From assembly GCA_022316685.1 (NCBI GenBank), contig JAKJHU010000182.1:434001-498000 (forward strand): a stretch of DNA of 64,000 bases, given 5' to 3'. Source of the stretch: Progne subis subis (taxonomy: Eukaryota > Chordata > Aves > Passeriformes > Hirundinidae). The position numbers and the translations under genes were made by a program. The notes under the pieces are model-generated. The model worked only from the letters and a program-made list of their open reading frames with translations. It had not been told where the DNA came from and made no database searches. Below, piece by piece: positions 62,448 through 64,000 of the stretch (position 1 is the first letter of the stretch; each line of letters opens with the position of its first letter).

Positions 62448-64000
62448 CTGCAGGGACACAAACCAGAACAGCTGGAGACAGGGTTCCACCACGAATCTGG
62501 GATCTGGAAATGCAGCTGTGGGGTGCTGAGGAGCAGAGGGAAATACAGAAAATACCCCCTCGGTTCCATTTCCCCGCATCCCCCCGGGAGCTTTCGTCCC
62601 CCAACGAACACAAGCTGCAGAGCGCCAAGTGCAGGCTTTAATTTTTCCCTTTGAATCCGGGATTTTGTGCATAAATCAGAGCCTGAGGCAGAGAGGGAGG
62701 GCGATGGCTCCAGCGTCTGACAGGAGGTTTCACAGTCCTGTCTCAAGAATTTGGGTCTCAACCACAACAAAAAAGATTTCAAGCGCCCAGTGAGCCAAAC
62801 AGCATCTGCATAGGAAACAAAATGCCGTGTCTCCTGTGCAAAGCCCAGCAGGTGAAGGCTTCTCCATCTGTCCCCAGCCACAGACAGCAGCACTCCTAAA
62901 AGAAACTCCATTTTCTCATCTTTGAACTTTCCCCACCTCCCCTCAGATGAAGCGCCCAGAAATGAGCAGCGCAAAGGGCAGCAGGGGAGAGGAGAGGAGA
63001 GGAGAGGAGAGGAACCTCGGTTTATTTGGGTCAGCATTTCATTTGTTGGCAGGAATAAGCTGTCTGTCAGGGCAGAATTTCACCCCAGCTGAAAGCTGGG
63101 GTCTCACAGGCTGCTCCAGCAGCAGCTCCAGGTGGAGCCTTAGCAGCATTTAACTCTCTGCAGCTCTGCTCACCAATTCATTTACAGCACAATAATATTT
63201 ACCTAGAAGAGAATAAAACCTGCGGTGCAAAGCCTTGATTATTGTACAAGACCCTATCAGATTTCCTTCCTCCTAACAGAAATGCAGTTTAATTTCAATT
63301 GAAAAGGGAATATTCTGCACTTGAAAGGACAGCAATCTCAGCTGCAAGAAACGTTGGGAAAATGGGAAAACTGAGCCAGGGGAGAGTTTCATTACCCTTC
63401 TCATGACACCAGCAGTTGGATTTGTGCTGCAATACGGATAATTTTAGATAAAGTTTCAGAACAGCTGATCTTGATTTTTTTTTTTTTTTTCCTTTTCTTA
63501 AAAAAAAAAAAAAAAAAAAAAACCCAAAAAAAAACCCCAAAAATTGGAAAGCTCGGGACTGAGCGCAGCTTGTGATCAGGACTGCTTCACCCACTGACTC
63601 CGTCTCTGCCCTCTGAAGCTGGCAGAGCTACAAGTGAAAATTACCCAGCTACCACCAAGAATCTGAGACTGAAACTTTTGTAGGAACAACAACAACAACA
63701 AAAAATCCTCTGACTCCCCACCAGCTGACCGAAATCCTGCCTCCAAACCCCTCAAGAGCCCCAATTCCTGCTCCTGGCAGCCTGGAGGAGCCACCAGCAC
63801 CAGGAGTTGTGGCTCCAAGAACCCAGGGAGCAGCAGGAGCGCTTCGATTCCCCAGGAAAAGGGAAGCAGGAGAGCTGCAGGAGTTAAACTGGCCAAAGCC
63901 CAGCTGTCCCAGCCACAGCAGCCCCAGATATTCCAGGCACAAATAGCAGGAATAGCAGGAGCCCGTGGAAAGGCTGGCGAGGGAAACGGCTGGTGGCTGC
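62448..64000. other. SRGAP2 intron at right window edge
   Basis: Intron leading to the unseen first exons. It holds a (GGAGA)n run at 62989-63014, a poly(T) tract at 63475-63491 and a poly(A) tract at 63500-63522. No exon seen. Confidence 0.55.

Noticed and set aside
62174..63037. 287-codon frame around the first visible SRGAP2 exon as one large exon
   Set aside because: Only 62285-62447 matches the family, and it is bounded by good CAG and GT sites. The flanking codons show no similarity.

Overview
This is vertebrate nuclear DNA, almost certainly from a bird and probably a songbird. The evidence is two intron-rich genes with GT-AG splice sites, at least a dozen truncated CR1 LINE 3' ends in both orientations, a solo LTR with TG...CA ends, and many GC-rich minisatellites such as are common on avian microchromosomes. 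No prokaryotic feature is present.

Both genes lie on the minus strand, head to tail, in the order known from other vertebrates (SRGAP2 then IKBKE, human 1q32). From right to left in direction of transcription: SRGAP2 enters the window without its first exons. Twenty coding exons can be placed between 62447 and 11711; they join in frame into 985 complete residues and a stop. Adding the roughly 87 N-terminal residues that lie beyond base 64000 gives about 1072 residues, against 1071 in human. The exons cover most of the F-BAR domain, two consecutive microexons (28 and 25 bp), the RhoGAP domain with its arginine finger (R527), the SH3 domain (W765) and the C-terminal tail. A 3'UTR of about 5.5 kb probably runs from 11710 to about 6150. 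After about 3 kb of intergenic DNA comes the CpG-rich 5' end of IKBKE (about 2380-3180). Its first four coding exons (2717 down to 107) encode residues 1-180 of the kinase domain, with K38, D135, the DFG motif and activation-loop S172 intact; the rest lies left of base 1.

SRGAP2 is a membrane-bending Rac1 GAP acting in neuronal and migrating-cell protrusions. IKBKE is an innate-immunity kinase acting on IRF3/IRF7 and NF-kB. They are neighbours by conserved synteny; no shared function is implied.

The introns hold most of what is unusual. Six large minisatellites have periods of 19, 19, 50, 21-22, 40 and about 37 bp. Three tandem arrays end about 50 nt downstream of a 5' splice site. Two independent local duplications each copied a SRGAP2 3' splice site with the first 10 or 25 bases of its exon, creating decoy acceptors that would truncate the protein. 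The 50-bp array carries about 27 paired CACCTG/CAGGTG E-boxes, and the predicted SRGAP2 3'UTR end has two adjacent miR-200b/c/429 seed matches. I found no wholly new genetic system. Long open frames inside the minisatellites are artefacts of repeat units that lack stops.
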